DNA of 64,000 bases from Aedes albopictus (lineage: Eukaryota > Arthropoda > Insecta > Diptera > Culicidae), in assembly GCF_035046485.1 (NCBI RefSeq), contig NC_085136.1:74479734-74543733 (forward strand), written 5' to 3'. Both the position numbers and the translations under genes were made by a program. Under the pieces are notes generated by a model. The model made no database searches and was not told where the DNA came from. It saw nothing but the letters and a program-made list of their open reading frames with translations. Below, piece after piece: positions 11,481-24,684 of this stretch; position 1 is the first letter of the stretch; every line of letters begins with the position of its first letter.

Positions 11481-11829
11481 GGGATAGCCACCCGTTGTGT
11501 TTCATAGTGAAATCGTGAATGTGAAAGCAGATAGGAAACGCGTGTGTTCATCTAGAAGCTGCAGCAGGCGATCATCACCGGCAGAACCAACGTAGGAAGA
11601 GCGCCCCAAGGAACCAGAACGCTCGTTAACTTCACCCGCTCCGTCGTCGCTGGCTGGATACCAGTCGATCTGTGGTAAGTTAAACAACCGTTTTTCTTAA
11701 AAATCTTTCTCGCTCTCTACACTGCTAACTAACATTTCCATTAATTAACAACCCTAGTATAAGAAAAAAGTGAGTGATAATAGTGATATACCCGAGAGAT
11801 ATAAGTGTTTAAGTGATTGTGTAAACAGT

Positions 11830-13288
11830 ATGACAACAAGAGCAATGTCCCTCGCCGATCTACAACAACAGATCGAAGAATTGAGTGCGCTCATTGAGCG
11901 GCAGAATGTTCAGGCCCAACAGGCCAACGAACAAATAGCTGCTCTTCAAGCAGCCTCTTCAGCCGATGCCCGAACACCGGCTATCCAGGCATCTGCTCAA
12001 GCACCTGCCGCAAACGTTCAATTTCCAAAAATTCCAGACCTTATCCGATTGGTTCCGGAATTTGACGAGAACCCCCGAAATCTATCCCGATGGATAGAAT
12101 CGGTAGAACAGAAGTTAGAAGAATCGAAAAGATTCATCGCACCGAGTGACCAACCAGTAATTCTTCCTATCTGGTTGGGAATCATTCGCGATAAAGTAAC
12201 AGAAAAAGCAAATGATGCCCTTACCACTAGCCATACTCCTCTTGAGTGGGGCAGCATAAAAATACACTAATCGAATATTTTGGAGACAAATCGGATCTAT
12301 CAATTTTGATTTCAAGGCTGACAAGCCTAAAACAGGGGTCACTGTCAGTGACTGAATTTTACCAAACTTGCAGAAATCTCCTCGCGGACATTAATGCAAA
12401 AATCATGATAGGGAATAACACAGCTAACGAAGCTAAAGCAATTATCGGGACCTACGAGTCCCTAATGATAAACGCATTCGTCGATGGGCTACACGATACG
12501 ATATCTGATCTTACGAGATCAACTCGCCCGCAATCCCTTTTAGATGCGTATCACGTCGCTTCTGAACATGAAGCTGCGTTTCGCACAGTGGCGATTCCCT
12601 AACCTCAACTCTACCTGTTCAACGAATGCAAATTCTTGATTTTTCGCAATAAATTGGCATGTAATTTGTAGAAAATGACGAGAATAGCCGTTTCCGCCCA
12701 TTTTCAATTTGATTCGGATCCAGAATTCTCCGCAAATGCAACTTTTAGGGTCGTTGAACAGGTAAAAAGTGAGGTTACGAGACGCCACTGGTTTCGCAGG
12801 AGACGGGAGAAGAATTCTAAGAATATTCCAGACAGTTTTAAACAAAAACAAAACATAACAGCCCCGCAACAGAAACCAATTTACCTTCAAAATACATTTA
12901 GACCTCCGATACAAGGTAGTTTTAACAGTTCTGGCTATCGCCAAGTTCCACAGAATTCCCCCGGGTTAACACCCCAATACAATAACGGCATAGCTAGACC
13001 ATTTCAACAAAACTTCGGGCCCAGACCCAATCAATTAGCGATTCCATACATAAAAACTGACCCTTCTGGCCAGAATCGCCAAATCGGTCCAAGACAAGTT
13101 CCCTCCTTTAGAAGTACAACTCAGGTTAACGTGCATGAAATGCAAGAAGCACCTTCGGGAATGCATCCCAATGATCAAAGTCAAGAATTTCAGTACGTTC
13201 AAGATCAGAACATGGCCACTTCAGCAATCGAGGAACAAACAGAAGAGTTAAATTTTTGCACGGATATGGAAAAACCGGTAACCGAATG
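11830..13288 (+). pseudogene. Element A gag, broken
   Basis: It starts at ATG 11830 (MTTRAMSLADLQ) after a splice-donor-like GTAAGT near 11676. A glutamine-rich coiled-coil start is followed by a capsid-like region with RWIESVEQKL and YFGDKSDLS. A frameshift near 12255 moves the frame (continues to 12602). A MITE at 12600-12777 then splits the gene, and a basic RRHWFRRRRE segment follows it. The stop is at about 13287-13289. No CCHC knuckle is seen, as in other errantivirus Gags. Just before the stop, AAATTTT at 13250-13256 is in the right phase for -1 frameshifting into pol. Confidence 0.75.
12600..12777. repeat. MITE inside element A gag
   Basis: The ends TAACCTCAACTCTACCTG and their imperfect complement ending TGAGGTTA face each other, with ACCTGTTCAACGA shared by both arms. 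It breaks gag between the AAFRTVA and RRHWFRR parts. Confidence 0.75.
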
Positions 13289-13781
13289 ACGAGTAACTTC
13301 CTTCCATATTTAGAAATCCCCAGGAAGAATAATGAGAGTTTTAAATTCCTTATTGATACTGGGGCTAACAAAAATTATATTGCACCGGAAATAGTTCCAA
13401 ACAGATTCATACTATCAGGACCTTCACAAAATATCAAAAACGTAAGCGGTAAACACAAAGTTAATCAATATACATTCCTGAACCCCATAGAAAACTTCAT
13501 TCACGGGGTTCCCAGACAAAAGTTCTTTTTGTTTAGATTTCATGATTTCTTCGAAGGCCTTATCGGCTTTGAAACGCTTCGTTCAATGGGTGCTTTAATT
13601 GATACAGCAACCAATTCGATCATAATTAACGATCACATCATACCATTGCAGAAAAAGTTCCCTACTAAGGAACAATTGAATTTTCAAGAACACGAAACTC
13701 TCGTGAAAGAGTTTCCTGTCAGAATCAAGGAGGGCGATTTTTTCATTGTGAATGATATTCCCATTGCGCAAGACGTAATTC

Positions 13782-15642
13782 GTACACTTACCTTTGTGAG
13801 GATTGGCGACGCTTTCCCCCGCGTGGCGGACCCGGCCCAGGGTGCCAGGGTTGGGAGTTGCCAGTCCGAGGATCCTCCAGCAACGAACCCTAGTCCGAGG
13901 GCTCTCCTTCCGACGGTGATACTTTCCGCCCTTCTCCCCCGCGTGGCGGACCCGCATCCAGGGTGCCAGGGGTGGGAGGTCATCGATTTCCCCCGCATCG
14001 CCTCCCCCGCGTGGCGGACCCGTACCAGGGTGCCAGGGGTTGGAGCTGCGGGCCCCGAGGTTTCACTCCGTTGCGCCCAAGCAGGAACGGGGCGGATCGA
14101 GAATTTGTATCAAAACACCCAACCACCCACATCTTCGTCCTCCCGGGAGGCTCTATGGCTCTTAAACGTTGTCACTGGAGCTTTTCGTCTCTCCGGGGAG
14201 CACTGTGTACCTCGAAAACACCAACTCGCAGCGATCAGGGCTTCTTCGTCCCCCCGAGGGGCACTACGCAACATCGATCACTCCGTTAAGGCCTAAAGCC
14301 CGGCGGCCGGAAGCCTGTTTCGCCCCCCGTGGGTCTCTACGGATAAAAACGTCACTGGTGCACTTAACCCTGATCGAACTGCAAGCTCTTCGTCCCCCCG
14401 AGGGGCCCTGTGCCTCAACGCAACGCCACAATCACTTTACCGATGATCTTCGTCCCCCCAGGGGGCTCTGGGTCGCCATCGATACCGAAAAACTCCCAGC
14501 CCGGGTGGCTGGAAGTTCTGCTTCGTCCTCCGGAGGCTCAGGGGTGCTTTCGGACGAAAATAACGCGCACTGTCTTAGTTCCCCCGGGGGACACTACGGA
14601 GCTCGCTTGAGGATAATTTTCCCACCCCAACCCAACACAAATCGCACTCGCAGCACTTGAAACACGCGCACATTATTCTCTTCGTTCCCCCGGGGGACTC
14701 TGTGGAGCTACGCATGTGGAAATCTGTTTTCCATCCCCCATCGCCCACCGCCCATCACTAATGGCCTCCGCTTTGAGGCCAGGAAAAATCTCGATCCGCC
14801 CCGCAGCAGCCCAAGCACTTCCAACGCCCGGAGACCGTTTTCCCCATTCCCGGTTACCCTACTTGGGTGCCGAGAGGAGATTGGCCGGCCTCCGAACGTC
14901 CGATCACGTTGTCTAAAAATTTTTCACCGATGGTGACTAACCACCATCGGCGTTGTCGTCACCGTCCACTCGCCACGAAGAAAAGAAAAAAACAGGCAGA
15001 CTCCCGCTGCCGGACACTGACAAGAGGAAGACAGCAAAGCGAATGTCAGTTTCTGTCCGCCTGTCAAAAGTGAAACGTCAAATGAAACTTTTCAACCCAG
15101 GTGGCAGCTTTCACCTGGGACACTGCCAACAGCTGAAAAGCCACCTGGTGGCGGGTTCCGGAAAAACAATACACACGGAAAGAAGATATTTTTTGCAGAT
15201 GTAACTCGGATTAGTTTTTAAAATGTTTTTGTTAGTCTAAATTCGTTTTGTTAGTTGTCTGCTAATTGTTTGTAAATCGGTCGCACAAAATAATTGTTAG
15301 CTTTAAGACGAAACGGCGAGACCCCACGGTTGGGCTCGAAAGGGACCCCCTCCGGGTCATCCTTCCTCTAAGGGTTCATTCACAAATGTCATAACGCTAA
15401 AATTGGTCGTTTTCAACACCCACCCACCCCTTCGTAACACTGTTTATATGGGGAAAATTTTATTTTGTTCGAGCTGTAACACCATGAAGGACACCCACCC
15501 ACCCCCTCCAGCGTTATGACATTTGTGAACAAGCCCTAATATTAAGATTGGGAAGGCCCCCTCTTGGTCTCCTCTCCTCCTTGACAAGTGTAGAATTAGC
15601 TTTAGTTAAAATACACAGAAATAAAAACCAAAAAAAAAAAAA
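13782..15642 (+). mobile_element. GC-rich retroposon with poly(A) tail inside element A pol
   Basis: A 1.86-kb insertion ends in a run of A (15628-15644) and is flanked by AAGACGTAATTC (13770-13781 and 15643-15654). Taking it out with one repeat restores the pol frame. It has no RT. It begins with three blocks of CCCCGCGTGGCGGACCCG, then about nine units with a CCCCCGAGGGG palindrome, and ends with a short 3' region containing ATAAAA. It looks like a non-autonomous LINE derivative made of 5' repeats joined to a 3' tail. The parent family is not identified. Confidence 0.8.
15371..15536. repeat. TA-flanked MITE inside the retroposon
   Basis: The ends AGGGTTCATTCACAAATGTC and GACATTTGTGAACAAGCCC are inverted. 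TA lies at 15369-15370 and 15537-15538. The interior holds CACCCACCCACC runs. Confidence 0.85.
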
Positions 15643-15972
15643 AAGACGTAATTCTTCCTTCAGGAGTATACAGTGCGCGAAACGGTATAGCTACATTTCT
15701 CATTATTAATCACAGCAGCAAACCAGTGGATATCAAAATCGACAAAGAAGCCTTGTTTACTGAGATCCACACTTTTGAACAAATTTCTCCTGAATCATTT
15801 AAATATGGATCAGAAAAGGGAATCCAAAGCAACAATCAAAGAGAAAATCAGGATGAGACACTTGAACTCAGAGGAAGAGGATAAACTCCTTAACGTTTTA
15901 AAACAATTTCCAGAAGTCTTTCACGACAATGACGGAAAACTGACATTTTCTAACGCCGTTAGACACCCCATC

Positions 15973-16265
15973 CACAGAGAACAGACATCCAGGCTAGAAC
16001 AAATTTCATTTGGAAAGTTGTGTAAGGATTTGAATCTTTACTTGAGTAAGGTTGCAAACCAATATACGATGACAGCACTAACGCCACCAAACACCATATT
16101 GCCACAGTCAGTGGTGAATTGAAACATTTCAAGTGGTGAATTAAATTGGTATGGGAAATCAACCGATTGCAGCGCCACGCTATTGCCACTTGTGTTGCCG
16201 ATTTCAAATGGCCGTTAAATTTCTTACACAGTTTCGGCACTGGACTTGGATGTCTGTTCTCTGTG
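15973..16265. repeat. 293-bp hAT-like MITE, copy 1
   Basis: The ends CACAGAGAACAGACATCCA and TGGATGTCTGTTCTCTGTG are near-perfect inverted repeats. The flanks ACCCCATC and GCCCCATC fit an 8-bp TSD. It is the same length as, and inverted relative to, the copy at 19450-19742. Confidence 0.9.
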
Positions 16266-18021
16266 CCCCATCCATACAAAAGATGATTTGCCTATTTATA
16301 CTAAAAATTACCGCTACCCTTTTTGTCACCGAGAAGAGGTCCAGCGGCAAATAGCTAAAATGTTAGATCAGGGTATTATTCGACCATCGAACAGCCCATG
16401 GTCATCCCCAAAGAAGACCGACGCTTCTGGTACGCAAAAATGGCGTTTAGTGGTAGATTATCGTAAGCTTAATCAAAAGACCACGGATGATCGCTACCCG
16501 ATTCCTAACATCAACGACATTCTCGACAAGTTAGGAAAATGCCAATATTTTTCGACAATAGACCTCGCTTCTGGTTTCCACCAGATCGAAGTCCATAAGA
16601 AAGACATTCAGAAAACTGCGTTTAGTGTCGATGGAGGGCACTACGAGTTTGTCCGAATGCCTTTCGGATTAAAAAACGCACCCGCTACGTTCCAGAGGGT
16701 AATGGACAACGTTCTTCGGGAACATATCGGTGTGCGATGTCTAGTATACATGGATGATATTATCATCTATTCTATTAGCTTACAGGAGCATCTAATAAAT
16801 CTTAAAAAGGTTTTAGAAACCCTCCGTAAATATAATTTAAAAATTCAGCTCGACAAATGCGAATTTCTCCAGAAAGAAGTCGCATTTCTAGGGCATGTGG
16901 TAACGCCAGAAGGGGTGAAACCCAACCCCGAAAAGATTAATGCAATAAGGAATTGTCCGCTACCCAATAATGAAAAAGAGCTGAGAGCCTTTTTAGGAAT
17001 TATCGGCTATTACAGGAAGTTCATTAAAGACTTCGCAAAAAATTCAAAACCCTTGACTCAACAGCTCCGCAAAGGAGAAACTATCAGACACACCGCCGAC
17101 TTCATTTCAGCCTTTCAAAGATGCAAAGAAATCCTAACGAGCAGCCATGTCCTGCAATATCCGGATTTCTCGAAGCGCTTTATACTCACTACCGATGCGT
17201 CGAATTTTGCTTTAGGCGCGGTACTGTCCCAAGGTCCCATAGGATCGGACAAACCAATCGCCTTCGCCTCTCGTACGCTTACACAAACCGAGGAAAAATA
17301 CTCGGCTATCGAGAAGGAGCTCTTAGCAATCGACTGGGCGTGTAAATATTTTCGTCCCTACCTGTTCGGTAGGAAATTTAGTTTGTACACAGATCACAAA
17401 CCTTTAACATACGCCCTGAACCTCAAAGGTTCAAACGACAGGCTAATCAGATGGAAACTACGGCTTGAAGAATTCGACTACGAAATCCACTACAGGCCCG
17501 GAAAACAAAATGTGATCGCAGATGGGTTATCCAGAATACCGCAACAAATAAATTTGAACGAGCAAGAATTATCCTCATCATCTTCCAGCAATGATAGCGA
17601 CGATAGTGAAGACGACAACAATACTGTACATTCTAGCTCGTCTGATTCAAGTGAGTATATAGGAATGACCGAACGTCCTATAAATTATTATAAAAATCAA
17701 ATTTTGATCAAAGAGGGTGATCAAAATTCGGAAGTCTACGAAGAAATTTTCCCCTCAATTTTCCGTCGAACTATTACCAGATTTGCGTTCGGAATACCCT
17801 ACGCTATAAAAATTCTCAGAGACTACATGAGTCCTACCAAGATCAACTGCATATTATGTCCAGAAAAATGGTTAAACACATTACAGATCGCATACAAAAA
17901 CTACTTTTCTAGGAATAAAACGTTCAAGCTTGTATTAACACAATCAATCTTACAGGATCTAATTACCGCAGAAGAGCAAGACCAACCCAACTAACAATTA
18001 CTCTTTTTACAAGCACCTTTA

Positions 18022-18876
18022 CGACGAATTAACTCAGCATGGTGCTGAATAACATTTGGATAATTTTCAGGCACAACCTTTGTTCGGGTTTTGTTCACAC
18101 AAATTTGGAGAAACAATACAGCATAGTGTTGTGTACCAACTGAACTGTTTGTTGTTTAAAACATTTAATAAACTGATAGTAAAACTGTTATTCAGCTACT
18201 GCAAAAATAATTTAAAAAAATAAAATGCAAAATTTTTCAATTTCTACGAGACTTTATGATTGACACTTTATGCTGTGAACAACTATTGTGAAATAATAAC
18301 TACAAATACATTTACCTAAATCAAGATTCGAACTCGAGACCCATCGATTGCCAGCCGCTTGCCTTCCTATCTGCGCCATCCTAGAGATGATGAATTGACG
18401 CGCTCAAATCAAAACATAAACTTCCCGTGGTTGTATAATGATTACACTTTGACTCCTATTCAGCAGTGGTGAATAATGTTCTGTTTATGGTTAACAACTG
18501 AAGAACACGTTAATTCAGCTGCTGTTCAGTAAAAAAACACGTGTTTTTCATCCTGTACCCTGAGTCGAAGTATGATGAAACGAAAGCGCTTATTTGACTT
18601 GTGAAAAACACATTGTAAAGATACATGTTCTAGTTTTTGCATGTACTTGACAAGAAGCAGAAAAAGGTCTTGTTAAACTATTTTGTACAGAAATAACTGC
18701 AAGTCGAATAAAAATATTATTAAACGCTTGAAAAGTGTTTAAATTTATAATTGTTGATACCGATACGAAAGGTTGAACATTGGCTACTTTTTCAATTGAA
18801 AAACCATTTGTACAGTAATATGTACAGCATAATTTTAGTTCAGTTATCATTACTATTATAAAGCAACAATTCAGCA
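18022..18876. repeat. Insertion between element A RNase H and integrase
   Basis: The coding frame is lost from about 17996 to 18885. Near the edges, GGTGCTGAATAACA and ACAATTCAGCATG give short inverted ends (TGCTGAAT), and TCAGCATG occurs on both sides. The exact boundaries are uncertain. It contains a tRNA-like fragment at 18322-18383 on the minus strand. Confidence 0.6.
18322..18383 (-). repeat. tRNA-derived fragment (SINE-head-like)
   Basis: On the minus strand, GGATGGCGCAGATAGG resembles an A box and CTCGAGTTCGAATCTTG a B box, about 30 nt apart, as in a tRNA gene or the head of a tRNA-derived SINE. A proper acceptor stem and 3' end are not visible, so it is not called as a working tRNA. 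Confidence 0.5.
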
Positions 18877-19449
18877 TGCATGCTGGTTTGCGGCTTGCGA
18901 TTGTTAGTTGGGAAATAATAGAAAGAGTCCATCAACGTGCACACAGGGGTGCAACAGAGAACTATGAGGTCATCAAGAAAGAATTTTATTTCCCCAGACT
19001 CCAGAAAAAGGTACAGGAATTCATCAACCTCTGCAAGGAATGTCTGGAGAGTAAGTATGAAAGATGCCCTTATAAGGTTAAATTCGCGTACACCCCGATT
19101 CCTAAAAAACCACTCGACATTCTTCATTTGGATATTTTCATTTCATCCCCAAATACCTTTCTATCTGCAATAGACAAACTATCAAAATTTGCCATGCTCA
19201 TTCCGATAAAGTCTAGATCAATACCTGATGTCAAGCGAGGCATAGTAAAATTGATTTCGACTTTCGGAACACCTAAATTAGTTGTCTGTGATAATGAAGC
19301 AGCATTTTTTTGAGGTAAGAGGGTTTCTTCAAAGGTTACAGGTAGAAATGTATTTTACCCCCTCTAATCACAGCGAAACAAATGGAACGGTAGAACGATT
19401 TCATTCGACTCTTTCTGAAATATTTCTTTGTATTAAACCAAGCTACAAC

Positions 19450-19742
19450 CACAGAGAACAGACATCCAAGTCCGGTTCCAAAACTGTGTAAGGAATTTAA
19501 CGGTCATTTGAAATCAGCAACACAAGTGGCAATAGCGTGGCGCTGCAATCGGTTAATTTCCCATACTAATTGAATTCACCACTTGAAATGTTTCAATTCA
19601 CCACTGACTGTGGCAATATGGTGTGTGGCGGCGTTAGTGATGTCATCGTGTATTGGTTTACAACCTTACTCAAGTGAAGATGCAAATCCTTACACAACTT
19701 TCTGAATGAAATTTGTTCTAGCCTGGATGTCTGTTCTCTGTG
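19450..19742. repeat. 293-bp hAT-like MITE, copy 2 (inverted)
   Basis: Same ends as 15973-16265. The flanks give the 8-bp TSD GCTACAAC if the last G of the right end is counted in the TSD. It splits the integrase region of element A. Confidence 0.9.
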
Positions 19743-22549
19743 CTACAACGATTTAACAAACAAAGAACTCTACAGAATCGCGACAGCCCTTTATAACTCT
19801 ACGATCCACGCAGTTACTAAATTGAAACCATTAGAGGTTTTTTATGGTGTAAAGGAAGGAGAAGAAAGAACACTTAATTTGGAGCGAATTCTTGAAAATC
19901 GGAATCATGTTTTTGACGAAGTAGTTGCGAAAATAGAAGCCAATCAAGCGAAAACAATAGAGGCGAGAAACAGAGTCAGGGAAGACGCTCCAAAACTTAA
20001 AAGGCGGGAAGTAATCTACAATAGAATACAGGGTATTAGAAGAAAAACAAAAAGAAGATACAAGCCACAAATCGTGAAAAATAATAGAAGGAAAACCTAT
20101 ATAGACAGTCGCAACATTAAACTTCATAAATCCAAATTAAAGAGAAGAAGGAAAACTCCATCATAAAAAATAAAAAAATAAAAAAAAATCATTCTGACTT
20201 TCATAGCAATCAAAAACAAGTACACCCTAATCACAGTTGTGGTAACCTTAGTTTAATAGTTCAAATTTTCAATCATCCCAAATCACCAATAACCATACTA
20301 ACCACCTGCTAATATTGTTAAATTTCAGATTACTTTATTCATCCTACTCATATCGATTATAACAGCTTGTCAATCCCAAAAGATGTCAATACGTGACTTA
20401 CAAAATGATCCGCTATTGCTTGTAGAAATGAAATCGTGTAAAATTCAGACCGGTACTATCAAGATCATTCATCCTATCAATATCTCATCAATAGAAGAAA
20501 CCGCGGAAATTCTCGTACAAGCATCATACAAAATTAATGTTCAAGCAACTAACCCATTAATCAATATGTTGAGACTCAAAACAAAGAAACTGTTCAGCAA
20601 CCTACAACAGCTAAAACCACAGCAACACCACCGAGCAAAGAGATGGGATACCGTCGGCACCGTTTGGAAGTGGATTGCCGGAACTCCCGACGCCTCCGAT
20701 CTTCATGCCATTAACAGTACCATGAATGATCTAATAGATCAAAATAATCAACAATATAAAGTAAATCAAAATATCAACGACCGGATTCAGAAGCTCACAC
20801 ACGCAATCAAGGAAATAACCACTCAGGCAAGTTTGAATGACCTTATGATGAACGACCTCGAGATCATCACCTCCATTTTGAACATCGACACTCTAAACCA
20901 ATTACTCGAAGACATACAGGATGCAATCATGCTATCAAAATTATCCATTACATCGAACAAAATACTATCAATTCGCGAGATACTAAATGTCAAAGGATTA
21001 CTTGAGGAGCAAGGAGTTAATATACACCTACCGGATGAAGCACTGCAGTTTGTCACCCCAAAGTTTGCCACTAGCCCGGGAATCTTGCTGTATTTCATGC
21101 AATACCGTTGCTAGACAACAGTACTTCGTCAATAGGGTCCTAAAATGGAAAATATTTTCCCGGTTTTACTGCATAACACGAAGGAGCATGCTTTTCTGAT
21201 CTCAATGGTATTTTTTTTCCGAATTTAAACAATCACAGAATAGTTAATAAACTCGAAAATAAAATAATAATGAGCAGGTCTTGTTTGACATTCGAGGTCA
21301 ACCTTGACGTAACGAAAGTGAAACGACGGGTTGCAAAAGACATCACATTGGTTCACTTTTGATAACAAATGTTCCTGTTTGACATACACGGTAAACAAAA
21401 TTTGCCCAAAATTGAATGCTAAACAAAGTGTGTTGCAAAAAATTTTAAAATTTTTTAAAACTTATTTTATGGGCTTTACCTAATAAGACTACACGCAGAA
21501 AAATGGCGCTTGCTTAAAACAATAAAACGCATTGTTGATTTTCAAACTGAGAATTTACTTATTCCAAAGTTATATGTAATTGTTTTCATTTAGAGTTTAT
21601 CGATAAAAATAACTGAATATCAACATTTCATATAATGTCGAAAATTTCATTTGTTACAACAAAATAAAAATCATAAAGCTAAGTTTCCTGTTGCCAAGTA
21701 GAGCGCCCAAGTAAAATTCCTCCTTTTTCCGTAAGTAATTTTGACATTTGTTTAACCGACAGCATTTTTACGAAACGATGCTGTAAGAAGGATGTGAAGT
21801 AGGGCACTGCATACGGCGGTTGCTAGATAAATTGTTCGTTGTTCATGTGGCGTTTCGTGGCCTTGTTGTTTACGATTTGGACTTAGGGAAATTTCGTTCG
21901 TTTCCTCAGGAAGTGTGATTGAAATTAAAATTTAATTTTTGCGCGCGTATGGGGAAAATCCAGATTGTGAGATTTCAACGGAGTTCCAAGGGAAATGCTA
22001 ATGAGAGACATTGCGCTGGGATTCTAAGGGAACTTTTAATGGTATTACAGCGAGAACTATGGTTGGATACTAATTATAAATTCTGCAATATTGGAGTTCG
22101 GACTACGGTGGGAGGAATTCTGCTGGGACGGTTACCTTGTGGAGTTTTAGACGAAATACGAGGTAGGACAAAGCTTCACGGGGAAGTTAATGAAGATCCA
22201 CGAAAGATTCTTTGTGATGAATCTTTTGGCATTCCGTACGAAGGTTTTTGTTTGGGGTTTCGCAGAAAGTCCTCTTGAAATTCTTCCAGATGTTCCACCG
22301 AAAAATCCACCAGAAGTTCGCAGAAGATTCTCATAAAATGTCTCTGAGATTTTCATTAGAAGTTCTACAAAAAATCCCTCCGTGAGTTCCTTCTAATTCA
22401 GGATTTATTTATTTATTTTGTTTTTTTTTGGGGATCTTCTAGGAGTTCCTTCAGGGTTTTCTCCAGAGGTGTTTTCTAAGATTCTACCAGGAGTTTTTTC
22501 GAACTATTCTACAATGATTTCATCCGGGATTTCTTTAGGGCTAAAATAT

Positions 22550-23405
22550 AAACGACTCATAGAAAAGTGATCATTTTCCATACCAAAATCAGAAATTGCC
22601 AATAAAGAAGTAAGGGTGGGAGCAATAATAAACTATAAAATTTCCATAAACAAATCAAAAAGTGCATAAATAAATAAAAATTTCCCATAAATAAGTGATT
22701 TTCGAGCAATAAAAGATGTCGGAATTTCCACAAATAATTCAAAAATTGCAATAAATAACTACATTTTTCCCATCAGAAAAGTTTAAATTTTCCATAAATA
22801 AATCTGATTTTTCCATAAATAATATAAAAATTCCCAATTGAAAAACATCAAAAAAGCAATTGAAAATTTAGCAATTAAATGAGTGAAGTAAAAGTTTTGG
22901 CGGAGCCATGCGGCGAAGCCGCATAGAGGATTGAGGAACTGAGGCGGCAGAAGGCCGCCGAAGTTTCCGAAATCCGACGCGCCGTAACTGCGTCGATTCG
23001 GATCTAGGCAATCCACAGATCCAAGAATTTGCCCGGTAGAATACGAACAGAGTTGTTATCCCTTTTTAAAGTCCGACGAGCGTTAGCGAGTTCGGACAGC
23101 AAGCGATTGTCTGTTAAATAGCACACATAGTTTCAGTCTTTCTATCATAAAAGTTCACACTACATTATTCGAAATTTTTTGTTGGAAAAAATGTAGCTTT
23201 TTATTGCAATTGTTGATTTATTTGTGGAAATTCTGGCATTTTTTATTGCTCAAAAATCAATTATTTATGGGAAGTTTTGATTTATTTATGCACTTTTTGA
23301 TTTGTTTGTGGAACTTTTATAGTTTATTATTGCTTCCACCCCTATTTATTTATTGGCAATTTTCGAATTATTTATGGAAATTTTTTAATTTATTATGGGG
23401 CGTTT
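22550..23405. repeat. Foldback element with arms of about 220 bp
   Basis: Left 22550-22800 and right 23160-23405 are imperfect inverted copies (GTGCATAAATAAAT against ATTTATTTATGCAC; AGCAATAATAAACTATAAAA against its complement). The centre (about 22870-23110) is GC-richer, with GCGGCGAAGCCGC-type short palindromes. Confidence 0.75.
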
Positions 23406-23429
23406 AATTGGCTGCCTTTCTTTAGTATT

Positions 23430-24640
23430 TTTTATCCGGGGTGCACTCAGATATTTATTCGGAGATTCCCGCAGGAATCCCTCCCGGATCATTTCAAGAG
23501 TTCCTTCTAGGATTTCTACATGAATTCATTCTTAGATTCGTCCTGGAGTTCTTTCAGTGATTCTTCCAGGAGTTCTTTCTAAGATACAACTTTTTGAGAT
23601 TCCTCTAGGTATTATCTGGACGTTTCTTATGTGAATCCTCAAAGAATTCCTTTTGTAATTTCTATAGCTTCTTCCGGGATTCCTTCAGGAACTCCTTCTA
23701 GGTTTCTTCTAGGAGTAAATTTATGGGTTCCTCTCATAGTTTCTTCTGATATTTCTCCAGGATTTTCTTCTAAGATTATACCAGCGGTGGTATCAGGGAC
23801 CTCTCCAGAATTTTTACCCGGGATATCTTCAAAAGTTCTTTCCGGAATTTCTTCATAATTTCCAGACTCCTGGAAAATAAGCCAAGGTTTTTCCAGGAGT
23901 TCCATTTAAGATTTTCCAATAATTCATCCAGGATATCCTTCCGGGATTCCTCCAAGAACTTCTACTGGGATTCATTGCAGATTACATATTCTGGAATTCA
24001 TTCTGGAAGTTTCTTAAATTATGCTCATGGAAATACTCCAGAAGTTTTTTTTATTCTTTATGGAAGTACTTCAAGACTTGCACTTGAGTTCCTTATATAA
24101 TTCCTCCAACAGCTTCTTAAGGAATATCTCCAGCAGTTTTGTAAGGAATATCTACACGAGCGATTTTAGAAATTCTTTCAATAGTTTCTTCCTAGATAAA
24201 AATCTGAAGACATTCCAAAAGGTTCTGGAGAAATCCTAAAAAAAAGTCGTGAAGGAATCCCTGAAATAACTTCTAGAATAATTTCATAGGAATCTTCTGG
24301 AGGAATCTCAAGATAATTCCATGAAGGAATTTCTAGAGAATTCCATGAAGGAATCTCTGAAGGAATCCCGTATGGAGTTACAGGAGTAATCCTAGAGAGA
24401 ACTTCTGGAAGTTCTGAACAAATCCTAAACAAATTGCTGGAAGAATCTCTGAGGGAACTCCCTTTGGTATCCCAGAAAGAACTCCTGGAGCAATCCTGAA
24501 TTAATTTCTAGAGAGATATAGGAAGGAATTTCTGGAGGAATCCCAAGCAGAAATTCTGAGGGAATCTCAGAGCAATTCTCGTAGGGATCTCGGAACGAAT
24601 TCTTGGAATTCAGAAAGATTTCCTAATAAAATGGTAAATG
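23430..24640. repeat. Degenerate TTCC(A/T)GGA-rich repeat field
   Basis: Short, variable units of the type TTCCTCCAGGAATTC and, from about 24200, the complementary GGAATTTCTGGAGGAATC follow one another. A smaller patch lies at 22270-22540. Such fields are frequent in Aedes DNA. No gene is supported. Confidence 0.7.
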
Positions 24641-24684
24641 ACTAATTTTTTACCAGGAATAGTGTATTACGTAAAGCTAATACC

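Larger units (their letters stand above)
13256..20166 (+). pseudogene. Element A pol (protease-RT-RNase H-integrase), interrupted
   Basis: The frame opens in -1 phase to gag. Protease FLIDTGANKNYI lies near 13345. The frame stops at a retroposon (13782-15642) and resumes at 15655. A MITE (15973-16265) splits the linker. RT and RNase H are open from 16266 to 17994: DLASGFHQI, YMDDIIIYS and LTTDASNFALGAVLSQG are all present. An insertion of about 0.84 kb separates this from the integrase, whose HHCC region starts near 18925 (HQRAHRG...CKECL). The catalytic core has LHLDIF, then a frameshift near 19310, then NGTVERFHSTL. A second copy of the 293-bp MITE (19450-19742) splits the integrase, and the C-terminal basic tail ends at 20166. 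RT motifs are intact but the protein cannot be made as a whole. Confidence 0.85.

Noticed and set aside
11775..11829. Gag frames starting with GTG at 11770 (element A) and 28853 (element B)
   Set aside because: Eukaryotic genes rarely start at GTG; in-frame ATGs at 11830 and 28892 are better starts.
14169..14660. Proline- and glycine-rich frame of 163 codons
   Set aside because: It runs through the GC palindrome repeats of the retroposon, changes frame freely and has no domain.
22555..23407. AT-rich frames with repeated LYLWKF residues
   Set aside because: They mirror each other in the two arms of the foldback and derive from TTATTTATGGAAATTTT repeats.
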